From Anaerolineae bacterium (GTDB lineage Bacteria > Chloroflexota > Anaerolineae > Aggregatilineales > Phototrophicaceae), in contig JALHQT010000001.1 of assembly GCA_022841825.1 (NCBI GenBank), positions 496,001 through 560,000 of the forward strand: a stretch of DNA of 64,000 nt. The letters run 5' to 3'. A model generated the notes under the pieces. The model was not told the DNA's origin, did not search any database, and was given only the letters and a program-made list of their open reading frames with translations. Shown piece after piece: positions 1 to 10,110 of this stretch (position 1 is the stretch's first letter; every line of letters starts with the position of its first letter). The translations under genes and the position numbers were made by a program.

Positions 1-269
1 TTTCCGCGGGCGGCGCGCAGACCGATGTTGTTGCCGCGCGTGAAGCCGACATTCTCGGTTTGTGCATGAAGGTGAATCTGGGGAAAGCGGGTGGTCAGCA
101 ATTCGACAGTCGTATCCTGGCTTGCGGAATCAACTACGATGATCTCGATACCCCGACGGATGCCACCTGCTTCATTGAGCGCGAGGTCAGCGGCAAGGAT
201 GCTTTCCAGACACAACGACAGATAGTCTGCGACATTCCAACTGACAATGATGATCGAGAGATCCAGCAT
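1..269 (-). CDS. Glycosyltransferase family 2, N-terminal part (runs off the window)
   Basis: The minus strand is open from an ATG at 267-269 to the window edge (89 codons). The translation begins MLDLSIIIVSWN, the usual first beta strand of GT-A family 2 transferases, continues with the acidic EIIVVDSASQD strand that binds nucleotide sugar, and reaches NVGFTRGNNIGLR, a motif typical of rhamnosyltransferase-like GT2 enzymes. It probably transfers a sugar onto a cell-surface glycan at the cytoplasmic face of the membrane. The GDP-rhamnose genes just downstream fit such a role, but the acceptor and donor cannot be read from this fragment. The catalytic C-terminal half lies outside the window. 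Confidence 0.85.
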   Translation of the reverse strand, partial: MLDLSIIIVSWNVADYLSLCLESILAADLALNEAGGIRRGIEIIVVDSASQDTTVELLTTRFPQIHLHAQTENVGFTRGNNIGLRAARG

Positions 270-401
270 AAAGCGCAAAGCCTGCCGTGAGTTTGCAACG
301 ATTTTACCAAAAGTTTGCACATCGTTGAATATCACACATTCCCGGATAACACCTATGTGCAATCATGACTTTAACGATGCAGAACATACAGGAGATATCA
401 G
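270..401. other. Divergent intergenic region
   Basis: This 132-base spacer separates the leftward glycosyltransferase from the rightward secreted protein and should hold both promoters. I could not pick out a convincing -35/-10 pair. A good Shine-Dalgarno (AGGAGA, 389-394) precedes the ATG at 402. Confidence 0.4.
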
Positions 402-1091
402 ATGAAGCGGATCATTGTAGTCGCTCTGGCGCTTACTGCGCTCTTGGTTGCTGTAACGAGCGCCGCGGCGCAGGATGCCCCAGAACGTGGTCGTGACGGC
501 GCAATTCAGCAACTGATCGAAATCGCCAGCGAACAGACGGGGCTTTCTCCTCGTGAGATCGCGCAAGGCGTGGCGGAAGGACTCACGATCGCGGACATGG
601 CGACGCAGAACGGCGGCGATCCACAGGCGATTATTGACGCTGCCTATGCAGCCACACTCAGACAGATCGAACGCGCGGAGTCAAACGGACGCCTCACGGC
701 TGAACGTGCACAGGAGATGCGTGAGAACGCTCTGGCTCGTATCACGCAGGCGGTCAATGGAGATCTGCGCGCGATGGCGGTTGAGGCGCGTGCTCGCCTC
801 GGTGCTGCGCGCCTTGTTATGGAGCTTGCAATTGAGCAAAGCGGGCTTAATCCGCACGAGCTGCGGTTATCGCTGCGGGAGGGCGCGACTCTGGGGGATC
901 TCCTGACGCAAAATGGCGTATCACTCGATGCGTTTGTCGCAGTGGCGACGGAACGTGCCCAGGCACGGCTCAATGTATTCGTCGTCGATGGGCGGCTGAC
1001 GCAAGAGCGGGCTGCCGAGCTTCTGAGCGAGTTCTCGGCAGCGCTGACGGAGCGCCTGAACAGTCCTGGAGGGCAGGCGGCAGGCGTCTAA
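402..1091 (+). CDS. Small secreted helical protein with an internal duplication, function unknown
   Basis: 229 residues with a clear Sec signal peptide (MKRIIVVALALTALLVAVTSAAAQ, cleavage predicted after AAA, about residue 23). The mature part is two copies of a helical unit of about 90 residues. The first contains IEIASEQTGLSPREIAQG and the second MELAIEQSGLNPHELRLS; each is followed by a GxTxxDLxTQNG turn and then a helix with GRLTxERAxE. This indicates an ancestral tandem duplication. No catalytic motif is visible, so I do not assign a function; an exported helical protein acting at the cell surface is the safest description. The start is supported by AGGAGA eight bases upstream. A strong hairpin just after the stop ends the transcript. 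Confidence 0.8.
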   Translation: MKRIIVVALALTALLVAVTSAAAQDAPERGRDGAIQQLIEIASEQTGLSPREIAQGVAEGLTIADMATQNGGDPQAIIDAAYAATLRQIERAESNGRLTAERAQEMRENALARITQAVNGDLRAMAVEARARLGAARLVMELAIEQSGLNPHELRLSLREGATLGDLLTQNGVSLDAFVAVATERAQARLNVFVVDGRLTQERAAELLSEFSAALTERLNSPGGQAAGV

Positions 1092-1116
1092 CGTTAATGG
1101 GACACCCGTGAACGGA

Positions 1117-1935
1117 TCAGGAGGATGTTAGGGAGACATCCTCCTGTTTCGTTTGTGGCAGCCCGAACAGCCTTTCGGCATTTTGCGTTGTTGCGACTGT
1201 GATTGCTTCAAGGCTGGACTGCCTGATCGCCGCGAGGCGTTCAACGATCAGTGGGATGTACTGCGGCTCGTTGCGTTTGCCACGATGCGGCACGGGCGTC
1301 AGATAGGGCGCATCCGTTTCGACCAGCAGGCGATCCAATGGCGCTGCTGCGGCGATGCTTCTCGTCATCTCAGCTTTTTTATAGGTCAAAGGTCCGGTGA
1401 AACCCAGGTAGAACCCTGCTGCAAGCGCGCGCTCGGCGATGGCGGAGGAGCCTGAGAATGAATGCATGACACCGGGACGCAGTCGCATTTCCGAATCTAG
1501 CCCGGCTGCCCAGTCTTCCAGAATGCGCATCACATCTTCGTCGGCTTCGCGGTTGTGAATAATGACGGGCAATCTGAGCGCTGCTGCCAGCGCAAGCTGC
1601 TCCTCAAATGCGCGAATTTGGGTCGAGCGCGGACTGTATTCCCAGTGATAATCCAGCCCAATCTCGCCGATGGCAATGACTTTGTGACCTTGACTGTAAT
1701 CTCTGACGGCTCCCAGGTGTTCCGGAGACCACGACGCTGTGCTGTTGGGGTGTACGCCGACAGCGGCGTAAACCTCAGTGAATTCATGCGCCAGGTCGAT
1801 ACTTGCCACACACGTTGCGAGATCCACCGCCGGGTTGATGATGCGATCAACGCCGGCAGCCGCAGCACGCGCGACAACTTCGCGCCTATCGGCACTGAAG
1901 TCGTCGAAATTGAGGTGGCAGTGTGTATCGATCAA
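1117..1935 (-). CDS. tatD: TatD family metal-dependent deoxyribonuclease
   Basis: 272 residues matching the usual 255-270 for TatD/YcfH hydrolases, which fold as a TIM barrel and cleave DNA with two metal ions. The ligands are all visible in order: HCH near the N terminus (MIDTHCHLNFDD), GEIGLDYH, PVIIHNREA, GVMHSFSG and the final LVETDAPYLTP. The start is a TTG five bases after the gmd stop, so it is probably translationally coupled to gmd. Nothing links it biochemically to sugar metabolism; it is likely a passenger in the operon. Its last residues are encoded within a hairpin that serves as terminator for the opposite strand. Confidence 0.92.
   Translation of the reverse strand: MIDTHCHLNFDDFSADRREVVARAAAAGVDRIINPAVDLATCVASIDLAHEFTEVYAAVGVHPNSTASWSPEHLGAVRDYSQGHKVIAIGEIGLDYHWEYSPRSTQIRAFEEQLALAAALRLPVIIHNREADEDVMRILEDWAAGLDSEMRLRPGVMHSFSGSSAIAERALAAGFYLGFTGPLTYKKAEMTRSIAAAAPLDRLLVETDAPYLTPVPHRGKRNEPQYIPLIVERLAAIRQSSLEAITVATTQNAERLFGLPQTKQEDVSLTSS
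1118..1154 (+). terminator. Intrinsic terminator embedded in the 3' end of tatD
   Basis: An 11-bp perfect stem (CAGGAGGATGT at 1118-1128 with ACATCCTCCTG at 1136-1146, 7-base loop) is followed by GTTTCGTTT on the plus strand. It lies 26 bases after the stop of the 402-1091 gene. The same bases encode the last codons of the convergent tatD gene. Confidence 0.75.
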
Positions 1936-1940
1936 GCTGC

Positions 1941-2951
1941 TCAGGCTTTCAACAGCTTGAGATCGGCATCCACCATCATGGCGATCAGATCCTGGAAACT
2001 TGTGCGAGGCTCCCAGCCAAGTTCGCGCTTCGCCTTGCCATAATCGCCACGCGCGGCGTTGATTTCAGTCGGGCGCATGAAGCGGTCGTCAGAAACGACA
2101 TGGTCTTCCCAATTGAGACCGACGCAGCCAAAGGCGATCTTGCACAGGTCGCGCACCGTGTAGTCCGTGTTGGTGCCTATCACGTAATCGGACGGTGTAT
2201 CGCTTTGAAGCATCAGATACATGGCTTCGACATATTCTTTTGCGTAGCCCCAATCGCGCACGGCGTCGAGATTGCCGATCCGCAGTTTGCCATCCCTGAC
2301 GAGCGGCTCGCCGACTTCATTCAGCGGCGGGTTCTTCACGCCGAGGGCGATACATGCCGCTGCCATCGTAACTTTGCGGGTGACGAAGTGAAGGGAACGG
2401 CGCGGCGATTCGTGGTTGAAGAGGATGCCACCACAGGCGAACATGCCATAGGATTCGCGGTAATTGACCATCATCATGTGCGCGTAAAGTTTGGCGATGC
2501 CATAAGGATTGTTGCCATTAAACGGGGTGGATTCGTCGCAGGTGTACTGGGGCACACCGCCATAGATTTCGCGGCTGGTCGCCTGGTAGAAACGCGCGTC
2601 GGGCTTATGGCGGTAGACTGCCTCCAACATGCGAATGACGCCGACACCTGTGATCTCCGCCGTGACGATCGGCTGGCTCCAGCTATCGGCAGGGACGGAC
2701 TGGGCAGCAATATTGTAGACCTCATCGGGCTGGTATTGCCTGACGAGTCCTGCCAGGCGGTCGCCATCCATCAGATCGCCATACTCAAGTGTGACCTTAC
2801 CGATGAGGTGCTCAATGTTTGGATAGCGATAGTTGGTCGAACGGCGAACCATTCCGATGACCTCGTACCCTTTTTCGAGCAACAGGTCTGCCAGGTAGGA
2901 ACCGTCCTGACCCGTAATTCCCGTGATGAGGGCGCGCTTCTTGGTGCTCAT
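1941..2951 (-). CDS. gmd: GDP-mannose 4,6-dehydratase
   Basis: 336 residues, the family's usual size. It converts GDP-D-mannose to GDP-4-keto-6-deoxy-D-mannose in the cytoplasm, using tightly bound NADP. The N-terminal Rossmann signature GITGQDGSYL is diagnostic of GMD, followed by the MVRRSTNYRYPNIEH region; the short-chain dehydrogenase catalytic residues appear as TSREIYG and YGIAK. The ATG at 2949-2951 lies one base past the TGA of the upstream rmd gene, and its Shine-Dalgarno (AAGGAG) is inside rmd, so the two genes are coupled. Gmd supplies the substrate for the Rmd-like reductase next door, pointing to GDP-D-rhamnose. Confidence 0.95.
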   Translation of the reverse strand: MSTKKRALITGITGQDGSYLADLLLEKGYEVIGMVRRSTNYRYPNIEHLIGKVTLEYGDLMDGDRLAGLVRQYQPDEVYNIAAQSVPADSWSQPIVTAEITGVGVIRMLEAVYRHKPDARFYQATSREIYGGVPQYTCDESTPFNGNNPYGIAKLYAHMMMVNYRESYGMFACGGILFNHESPRRSLHFVTRKVTMAAACIALGVKNPPLNEVGEPLVRDGKLRIGNLDAVRDWGYAKEYVEAMYLMLQSDTPSDYVIGTNTDYTVRDLCKIAFGCVGLNWEDHVVSDDRFMRPTEINAARGDYGKAKRELGWEPRTSFQDLIAMMVDADLKLLKA

Positions 2952-2952
2952 G

Positions 2953-3918
2953 TCATAACTCCTTCATGATGGATTTTACACGTCCCCGACAATCCTCCAG
3001 TACATCAAGGAGCGACTGTTGGAAAGCAATCTCTGGTCGCCACCCGGTCGCCTGGGCGAGTTTGCTGTAATCGCCCCACAACAGCGGGACGTTTGCTGGG
3101 CGCATCCGCGCCTCGTCCTGAGTGATGTGAATAGGGATGCGACTCTGCTGGCTGAGGAATTCAAGAACTTCCCGGATTCGGTGGGTTTGCCCCGATGCGA
3201 TATTGTAGATCTGCCCTGATTCGCCGTGCATCATCGCCATTGCCTTTGCCCGCGCGACATCTCGAACATCCGTGAAGTCGCGCTGCGCATCGAGATTGCC
3301 GACCTTGATTTCTGGTGGTTGCAGCCCAGCTTCAATGCGGGCGACTTGCATCGCAAAATCCGGGGCGACGAAGCCTTCCCGCTGACCGGGACCCAACTGG
3401 TTGAAGGGGCGAACGATGATGACTGGAAAATTTCGGCTGATATGGTACTGAATACCAAGAAGTTCTTGTGATAGTTTGCTTACACTGTAAGGACTGGTCG
3501 GCTGTGGCGGAGTGGTTTCGTCGGCGGGGCAATCCGCCTTCGTGGCATTGGCGTAGAGTTCGCCCGTGCTGACGATCAGGGTGCGAGGTCTTCGATCCAG
3601 CCTGAGACACGCCTCAAAAATGTTCAACTCAGATCGGATATTGGTTTCGAGCGTTTCCCAGGGTTCATCAAAAGAACGCTTGACCGACGCCTGCGCCGCG
3701 AGGTGAAAGATCTGATCGGGCTTGACCGCCTCAATAAGCGCGTACACCGCATTCGGATCGCGTAAATCCACTGTGTGGAGTATGGCACCTGGGTCAAACG
3801 TGCTTTCGCCTGATGTTAACCGTGTGCCATGAAGCTGCGCGCCAGCGGAAATGCTGCGAAGATGGGCGACCAGATGCTTTCCCGCAAAGCCGGTCGCCCC
3901 AGTGATAAGGATGCGCAA
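2953..3918 (-). CDS. rmd: GDP-6-deoxy-D-mannose (GDP-4-keto-6-deoxymannose) reductase, extended SDR
   Basis: 321 residues from a TTG at 3916-3918, chosen because GGAGA lies about 10 bases upstream and because the Rossmann fold starts immediately after it (LRILITGATGFAGKHL). The longer frame, beginning at 4044, would overlap the preceding gene and add 42 unlikely residues. Catalytic residues are seen as VSTGELYA and YSVSK. Adjacency to gmd and the general sequence suggest reduction of the 4-keto intermediate to GDP-D-rhamnose. A GDP-fucose synthase (epimerase/reductase) or another NDP-sugar epimerase is the main alternative, and homology alone would not fully separate them. Confidence 0.85.
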   Translation of the reverse strand: MRILITGATGFAGKHLVAHLRSISAGAQLHGTRLTSGESTFDPGAILHTVDLRDPNAVYALIEAVKPDQIFHLAAQASVKRSFDEPWETLETNIRSELNIFEACLRLDRRPRTLIVSTGELYANATKADCPADETTPPQPTSPYSVSKLSQELLGIQYHISRNFPVIIVRPFNQLGPGQREGFVAPDFAMQVARIEAGLQPPEIKVGNLDAQRDFTDVRDVARAKAMAMMHGESGQIYNIASGQTHRIREVLEFLSQQSRIPIHITQDEARMRPANVPLLWGDYSKLAQATGWRPEIAFQQSLLDVLEDCRGRVKSIMKEL

Positions 3919-3976
3919 GCGTGTTTGCTCTCCGTATGATCGATGGATTTGCCCGTCGATTATAGGGGATGTTGCC

Positions 3977-6001
3977 TCAGGAGCTAGGTTGAACCTCAAC
4001 GGCAAGGACTGATACTTCGGCACTAAAGAGCGATTGTACGGCAATGATCTCGTAGAGCGTATTACCTTCCAATGGGGCTGCTCGGATAGTGAGGACCACT
4101 CTGCCCAGAAGGTCGTCGATCAGATACAGATCGTAGTTCCCTGCCAGAAGCTGCCCTGCCAGCGAAGTTTGTCCTGCCGCCGTGCGTCGTACCAGCGTTT
4201 GCGCGCCAAACGGCAAGTCTGTCGGTCCGCCTTCTGAAGCTTCGGCTTCAAATGCGCTGTTCATCGCATCCGATGACGAAGGGGAGAAGGCAAGTGTTAA
4301 GCTGCGTTCCGTGGAGAGGGGGGCAATGTAGGTAAGGCGCAGTCTCGCCATATCTTCGTTCAGTGTTGGCGACGTTTCATCCTCGACGAGGAGAAGGTAT
4401 GGATCTTCAACCGTGCCAAAGGAGTAGATGCTTACGCGGTCAAAACCGGCAAACTCTGCGACTGTCGCCTGGCTTCTGCTTGCTCCAGATGCGACGCTCA
4501 GAAGGTAGCTTCCGGACGGCACCGCTGAGATTTGCTGCTGCCCGTATGCAAGATTTTCGACCTGAGCAGCGTCACCGAGTGTAAAGGTCACGGCTGCGCC
4601 GGGGATCGTATTGATCCATCGTACCGTCGCTGTTTCGAGAATAGTCGCCGGGGTGGTGTCTTCCAGCGGCACTGCACGCTCAAATACCAATACCGGAGCC
4701 TCTTCGCGCCCGGTCAGCACATAGAGGTAGCTTGTCCCCCCTGCAAAGTCGCGTGGGTCGAAGAATTCCGTTGTTGATCCCACAGGCTCGGGGCTTTCGC
4801 GCCAGTAAAATTGCTCATTGCCTGCCAGGGTATCAATCGTCACTGGTATGCCATAAGGTAATTCGATTCGCTGGTCAATGATCCCCTCACCGCTGTTGCG
4901 CATTTGGTCGGCATTGGGATATGCATTCAGAAACGTGATGGTACTCTGGTCAGCGGCAGCCGCTTGGCGAGCGTTCACTGCCGAGACCACACTCGCTGAC
5001 GCGGCATCCCCGACGACGACAAAGGCGGCAAAGTCATTGCTATTGACGGCGATTGAGGACTCGACGAGCGCCCTCGCTTCTGGGGGTGATCCGGCTGGGA
5101 CGACACGAAGTGTGGAAGTTTCTGCGGCAATGATTGCCTGGTCACTGGCAGCGCCAAACACGAGAGCGGACCCGACCTGATTGTCATCCAGATAGATGTC
5201 CACCGCGCCAAGACTGGGGTCCAAAGCATTCACGAAGTAGGCAAACGCTTGACCGGGGACACGATCCTCAAATTCGACCCACTGCGCCTGATCGCCCTGA
5301 AGGATCAGGGTATACGCGAAGCCATCCCGCATGTTCACCGTTGTCTCGATAGAAGGGGCGGCTTCCGGTCGTGCCTGGAGGGTTACTCTCCCTGTAGGCA
5401 GCGTTATGGAGGGCGATGACTCGGAAAAGGGCAAATCCGTGATGAGTGCGACTTCGCCTCTCAAACCAACGTCAACTGTGCCGAGCGTTGGGGCGGCATG
5501 GATGACGAGAAGGCGACTCTGCCCGGAGGGAAGCAGTGTGTCATCATCCGGTATGGCTGCGAGGCGTACCCTGTCATCCACATTTGTGAGAAGCATCGTG
5601 TAGCGGTTTCCCCCCTCCAGGGTAAGCGCTGCGCGAAGCAGCGGCTCACCATCCGTCGCGCTGCCACCGGGAAAAACGGACAGCACGTAGTCTCCGCCGA
5701 CGATCTGTGCTCCAGCGCTGGAGGTGCCAAAGCGGAGACGGGACGCTAACGTCAGTTGTTCCGCATAGATGTCCAGCGTATCCAAGCCTGCCGCGGCATT
5801 AATGAAGCGCAGCGAGACCTGTTCCCGCGTGTCTACTGAGATGCTGGGCGGTACAAAAGCGCGAGTTGGGGTAGGTGCGGGGGTTGCTGTCGCAGTGGGA
5901 GCCATCACAGTGTCTGGTGTGGGCTGCGGTTGGGGGCTACAGCCGATGAGGAATGCCACCAGCCATAAGAGGATTGCGATTGTCTGCCGCTTTGGAAGCA
6001 T
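3977..6001 (-). CDS. Lipoprotein built of repeated DUF4397 modules
   Basis: 674 residues from the ATG at 5999-6001. That start gives a proper lipoprotein signal (MLPKRQ, hydrophobic core, lipobox LIGC) and has AGGG eight bases upstream; an in-frame ATG at 6022 is possible. After a Pro/Thr-rich linker come about six beta-sandwich modules of the DUF4397 type. They begin near VSLRFINAAAG, RLLVIHAAPTLG, FAYFVNALDPS, TITFLNAYPNA, TVRWINTIPG and RLRLTYIAPL, several with the VDIYxxD/N strand. The protein should sit anchored on the outer face of the membrane. DUF4397 has no established biochemical role; surface adhesion or wall binding is only a guess. Two further DUF4397 proteins lie in this window. 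Confidence 0.85.
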   Translation of the reverse strand: MLPKRQTIAILLWLVAFLIGCSPQPQPTPDTVMAPTATATPAPTPTRAFVPPSISVDTREQVSLRFINAAAGLDTLDIYAEQLTLASRLRFGTSSAGAQIVGGDYVLSVFPGGSATDGEPLLRAALTLEGGNRYTMLLTNVDDRVRLAAIPDDDTLLPSGQSRLLVIHAAPTLGTVDVGLRGEVALITDLPFSESSPSITLPTGRVTLQARPEAAPSIETTVNMRDGFAYTLILQGDQAQWVEFEDRVPGQAFAYFVNALDPSLGAVDIYLDDNQVGSALVFGAASDQAIIAAETSTLRVVPAGSPPEARALVESSIAVNSNDFAAFVVVGDAASASVVSAVNARQAAAADQSTITFLNAYPNADQMRNSGEGIIDQRIELPYGIPVTIDTLAGNEQFYWRESPEPVGSTTEFFDPRDFAGGTSYLYVLTGREEAPVLVFERAVPLEDTTPATILETATVRWINTIPGAAVTFTLGDAAQVENLAYGQQQISAVPSGSYLLSVASGASRSQATVAEFAGFDRVSIYSFGTVEDPYLLLVEDETSPTLNEDMARLRLTYIAPLSTERSLTLAFSPSSSDAMNSAFEAEASEGGPTDLPFGAQTLVRRTAAGQTSLAGQLLAGNYDLYLIDDLLGRVVLTIRAAPLEGNTLYEIIAVQSLFSAEVSVLAVEVQPSS

Positions 6002-6082
6002 GGCGTAAACCCTATCGTACATTCTTATTGCAACTTCCAGAATAGCATCATATCGCCTCCAATTGGCACAGAAAGTGGCGGG

Positions 6083-6116
6083 AGAAAATAGTACGGGGGC
6101 GTTGTGCCCCCGTACT
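6083..6116 (-). terminator. Intrinsic terminator after the DUF4397/SH3b gene
   Basis: An 11-bp perfect stem (AGTACGGGGGC, 6090-6100, with its complement at 6106-6116 and a 5-base loop) is followed on the minus strand by ATTTTC. It lies 28 bases past the stop of the 6144-8654 gene. Confidence 0.85.
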
Positions 6117-6143
6117 TCTGTGCTGTGCCTGGTCGTTCTCGTC

Positions 6144-8654
6144 TTAACCAGGGGTTGCAGTGGGTGTTGCCAACCCTGTAAAGACCGTTACGGGAACTTC
6201 ATTCAGTTCAAACGAAGCGCCGTTGAACGTCAGTACAGCATATTGGCTGGAGATCCACCCAGGCTGACCTTCAAACTCCACCTGCACCCAGTCTCCGATG
6301 TCCGTACGTCCCTGCACGAGAAGTTGTGTGCCAGATGGAATGAGCGCTAGCGACTCTGAATTCGGGTTGGGATTGCGACGCAGATGCAGGTTTGCCCCCG
6401 GATCAAGTGCAACCTCCGCGACAACGACGTCACGTAGCGGGTCGCGGGTCGGCGCAACTGGACCAGTCGTGCCCGCACCGACGTTACCTCGACGATCATC
6501 CGGGATGATTTCGGTGCGTTCGCGCTCCAGCAGCTCGTCGAGGGTTTGGGACTCGTTGCGGAAGCTGTACTGCAAGAAAATCGTGCTCGACCAACCCGTC
6601 ACTTCACCACCTTCTGGCGGCGCGTAGCGTACGAATGCCCAATCGCGCGTTTCGTTTATGCCGATAAGCTCCAGGGTGCTTCCGTTGGAGACCAACGCCA
6701 ATGACTCGCCTGCGGTGTTGGGTGTGCGGCGGATCTGGAGGTTCGCTGCCTGGTCAAGATTGAAGACCGTCGCAGTGACGAATTCACGCGCGATAGGGGG
6801 TGGGGTAACGGCGGTATCGCGTGCCACGCCGGGTTGGTTTTCCGGCACGGTTGGAAGATCTGCCAGGCGTTGGCGGTTGCCGCGCGTATCCCGGACATCC
6901 AGGAAGCCAGCATTCACCCATGCTTCGATCTGTCCGCCATCCGGCGTGATGTAGATGACATTGAGCCAGGTGTCTGCCGGAACGAGATCCTGGTCTTCAG
7001 CAAGGAGTGACGCCGGATCTGGCAGCGGCGTGACGAGTGGATCTGGGGTGGGCGATGGTACACCGGGAATGTTGAACTCAGCCTCACCCCGGCGTCCGTT
7101 GACCAGTAGAACTGATCCCGAAGGCGCTAAACCGAGCGAGAAGGCGTCGCGGTTGGGGTACTGGCGAAGCTGAAGATTTGCACCTGGGTCAAGGATGACT
7201 CGCGCGGTAGGTCCAGCGGGAAGGGGAGTCGCCTGAACAACCTGAGGGGCGGCGGTGACAACAACGACGTTGGGGTCTGCCGTTGGCGCGGCGACGACCT
7301 GGGCGGCTGCGGTCGGTTCAATCATTGGGATCACGGTTGCAGTCGGTGCTGCCGCAACAGCGGCAGTAAGCGGGCTGCCCGGCGCGCTGCCAACGCCCTG
7401 ATTGACGCTTATAGAGGGGAGGGCGAGCGCCTCGATGGCATCATCGCTGAGATAGGCGAGCGCGCTGTAATACGTACCCCCGTAAGAAACAGGCTGGGCG
7501 ATAGTGACTGAAAGGTCGGTGCTGCCAGCGGCGACGAGACCCGCAGCGTTTGGCTGGAATACGCCGACAGCAACATCGCCGTCTTCTGCGACCAGTGGCG
7601 CGCCAGCAGACTCTCCATCAAGGGTGGTGACCTCAAAAGACGCTTCGCTACCGGTGAAACCGTTGTAGAGTGCGACCGCGCTGGCAGCAGCATCCGCCAG
7701 CATTGGCTGATCGGCAAACGTATTGATGGCGATTTCGTCGCCTTCGGTCAGGGCGGCGGCAGTCAGATAGTCACCTGCGGCAATGTTCAGGCTTGCACTG
7801 GTAATGTCGTCCGACGACCCAGCAGCGCGGATGGTGGCAGTGTAGCTGCCGGCTGGAACCGCGATGAATTCGCTGGCGCTGCCGAAGGCGAGCGCGGGGA
7901 CGGCGAGGGTTTCGTTGATGTAGATGTCCACCTCAGGGGCAGACGGCACGCCATGCACAGCTCGGACAAAGCCACCTGCGGCTTCCGGCTGTGTTGGCGC
8001 TCGCAGGACGAGTGCCTGCGGATTCGCTGGGGTGCCGTAAGCGATGATGACGTACGCTGTGCCTGTGTCGAGAGCGAAGGGCGTGACCGGGAGAATGGCA
8101 TCCGCGATGGTGCCGCCCGTGGGTACTACGGCGAGCGGATAGACCAGTGCTGGAACATCGAGCGTTCCATACGGGGTGTTGTAATTCAATCCGGCGACGA
8201 CCGCACGTCCGTCTTCCAGGACAACATCGACTGTGGGAGCGCCTGCGATGGCGTGGATGGCAGTGATGCGTGCGCGTCCGAGCGGGAGTGGACTGAGGTC
8301 ATCGGCAAAGGGCACAAACTGAAGCGGATCAGCGGAAGAGACCACCATGGTGACAGCACTTCCAACCGTCGGGTTGTAATTCTGCTGCCATACAGCAGTG
8401 GTGGCTCCTGCCTGCGTTACGACCACAGCATTGTCGGCGGCGGGGAAACTGATGTAACCCGTCGCTTGCCCAAAGTCTAACCCGCGTGCAGTAGGAAGCC
8501 CGTTGACGTAGATGTCAACCGCGCCGGCACCGGGAAGCGCATGGACAAAACGGACCAAGCCCGTGCCCGATTGCGCGAACGTAAGCCCCGTGAGGGCAGT
8601 GACCAACAGCAACGCGAAAAATACGGTGAGGGTGGCTTTCGTGTTCAATCGCAT
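6144..8654 (-). CDS. Secreted protein with three DUF4397 modules and three SH3b modules
   Basis: 836 residues. A Sec signal peptide (about residues 1-27, ending FAQSG) is followed by DUF4397 modules starting near VRFVHALPGAG, ITAIHAIAGAP and VRAVHGVPSAP. After a Thr/Pro-rich linker come three bacterial SH3 modules (near ARVILDPGANLQLRQ, TATVFNLDQAANLQIRR and AEVALDPGANLHLRR), each with the ANLxxRxxPN pattern. Bacterial SH3b domains often bind cell-wall or surface polymers, so an exported wall-associated protein is likely; this is inference. The start has AAGGAG seven bases upstream and a terminator follows. It is a neighbour and distant paralogue of the lipoprotein at 3977-6001, but a terminator separates their transcripts. 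Confidence 0.88.
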   Translation of the reverse strand: MRLNTKATLTVFFALLLVTALTGLTFAQSGTGLVRFVHALPGAGAVDIYVNGLPTARGLDFGQATGYISFPAADNAVVVTQAGATTAVWQQNYNPTVGSAVTMVVSSADPLQFVPFADDLSPLPLGRARITAIHAIAGAPTVDVVLEDGRAVVAGLNYNTPYGTLDVPALVYPLAVVPTGGTIADAILPVTPFALDTGTAYVIIAYGTPANPQALVLRAPTQPEAAGGFVRAVHGVPSAPEVDIYINETLAVPALAFGSASEFIAVPAGSYTATIRAAGSSDDITSASLNIAAGDYLTAAALTEGDEIAINTFADQPMLADAAASAVALYNGFTGSEASFEVTTLDGESAGAPLVAEDGDVAVGVFQPNAAGLVAAGSTDLSVTIAQPVSYGGTYYSALAYLSDDAIEALALPSISVNQGVGSAPGSPLTAAVAAAPTATVIPMIEPTAAAQVVAAPTADPNVVVVTAAPQVVQATPLPAGPTARVILDPGANLQLRQYPNRDAFSLGLAPSGSVLLVNGRRGEAEFNIPGVPSPTPDPLVTPLPDPASLLAEDQDLVPADTWLNVIYITPDGGQIEAWVNAGFLDVRDTRGNRQRLADLPTVPENQPGVARDTAVTPPPIAREFVTATVFNLDQAANLQIRRTPNTAGESLALVSNGSTLELIGINETRDWAFVRYAPPEGGEVTGWSSTIFLQYSFRNESQTLDELLERERTEIIPDDRRGNVGAGTTGPVAPTRDPLRDVVVAEVALDPGANLHLRRNPNPNSESLALIPSGTQLLVQGRTDIGDWVQVEFEGQPGWISSQYAVLTFNGASFELNEVPVTVFTGLATPTATPG

Positions 8655-8690
8655 GTCAATTCTCCTTCAAGAGGCAGATATGGGGCTGCC

Positions 8691-8721
8691 ATAAAAACGC
8701 CGGCGAGAGAGCGCCGGCGTT
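8691..8721 (-). terminator. Intrinsic terminator of ahcY
   Basis: A 10-bp stem AACGCCGGCG / CGCCGGCGTT (8696-8705 and 8712-8721) with a 6-base loop, followed by TTTTTAT on the minus strand, 24 bases beyond the ahcY stop. Confidence 0.9.
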
Positions 8722-8745
8722 GCACATACCGTGCAGGGAGCGGGA

Positions 8746-10017
<1,272 letters not shown>

Positions 10018-10110
10018 TCATTCATGCTTTCGTGTAGTGAATGCGTATGATTTACTCTAACACAGCACGCCCAAAATAGCGCTTGCGCGCACCGGGGTTC
10101 TGCTGGTTGA

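Noticed and set aside
1923-2969. Long plus-strand open frame (348 codons) opposite gmd
   Set aside because: It is the antisense shadow of gmd; the codon pattern and all recognisable motifs belong to the minus strand.
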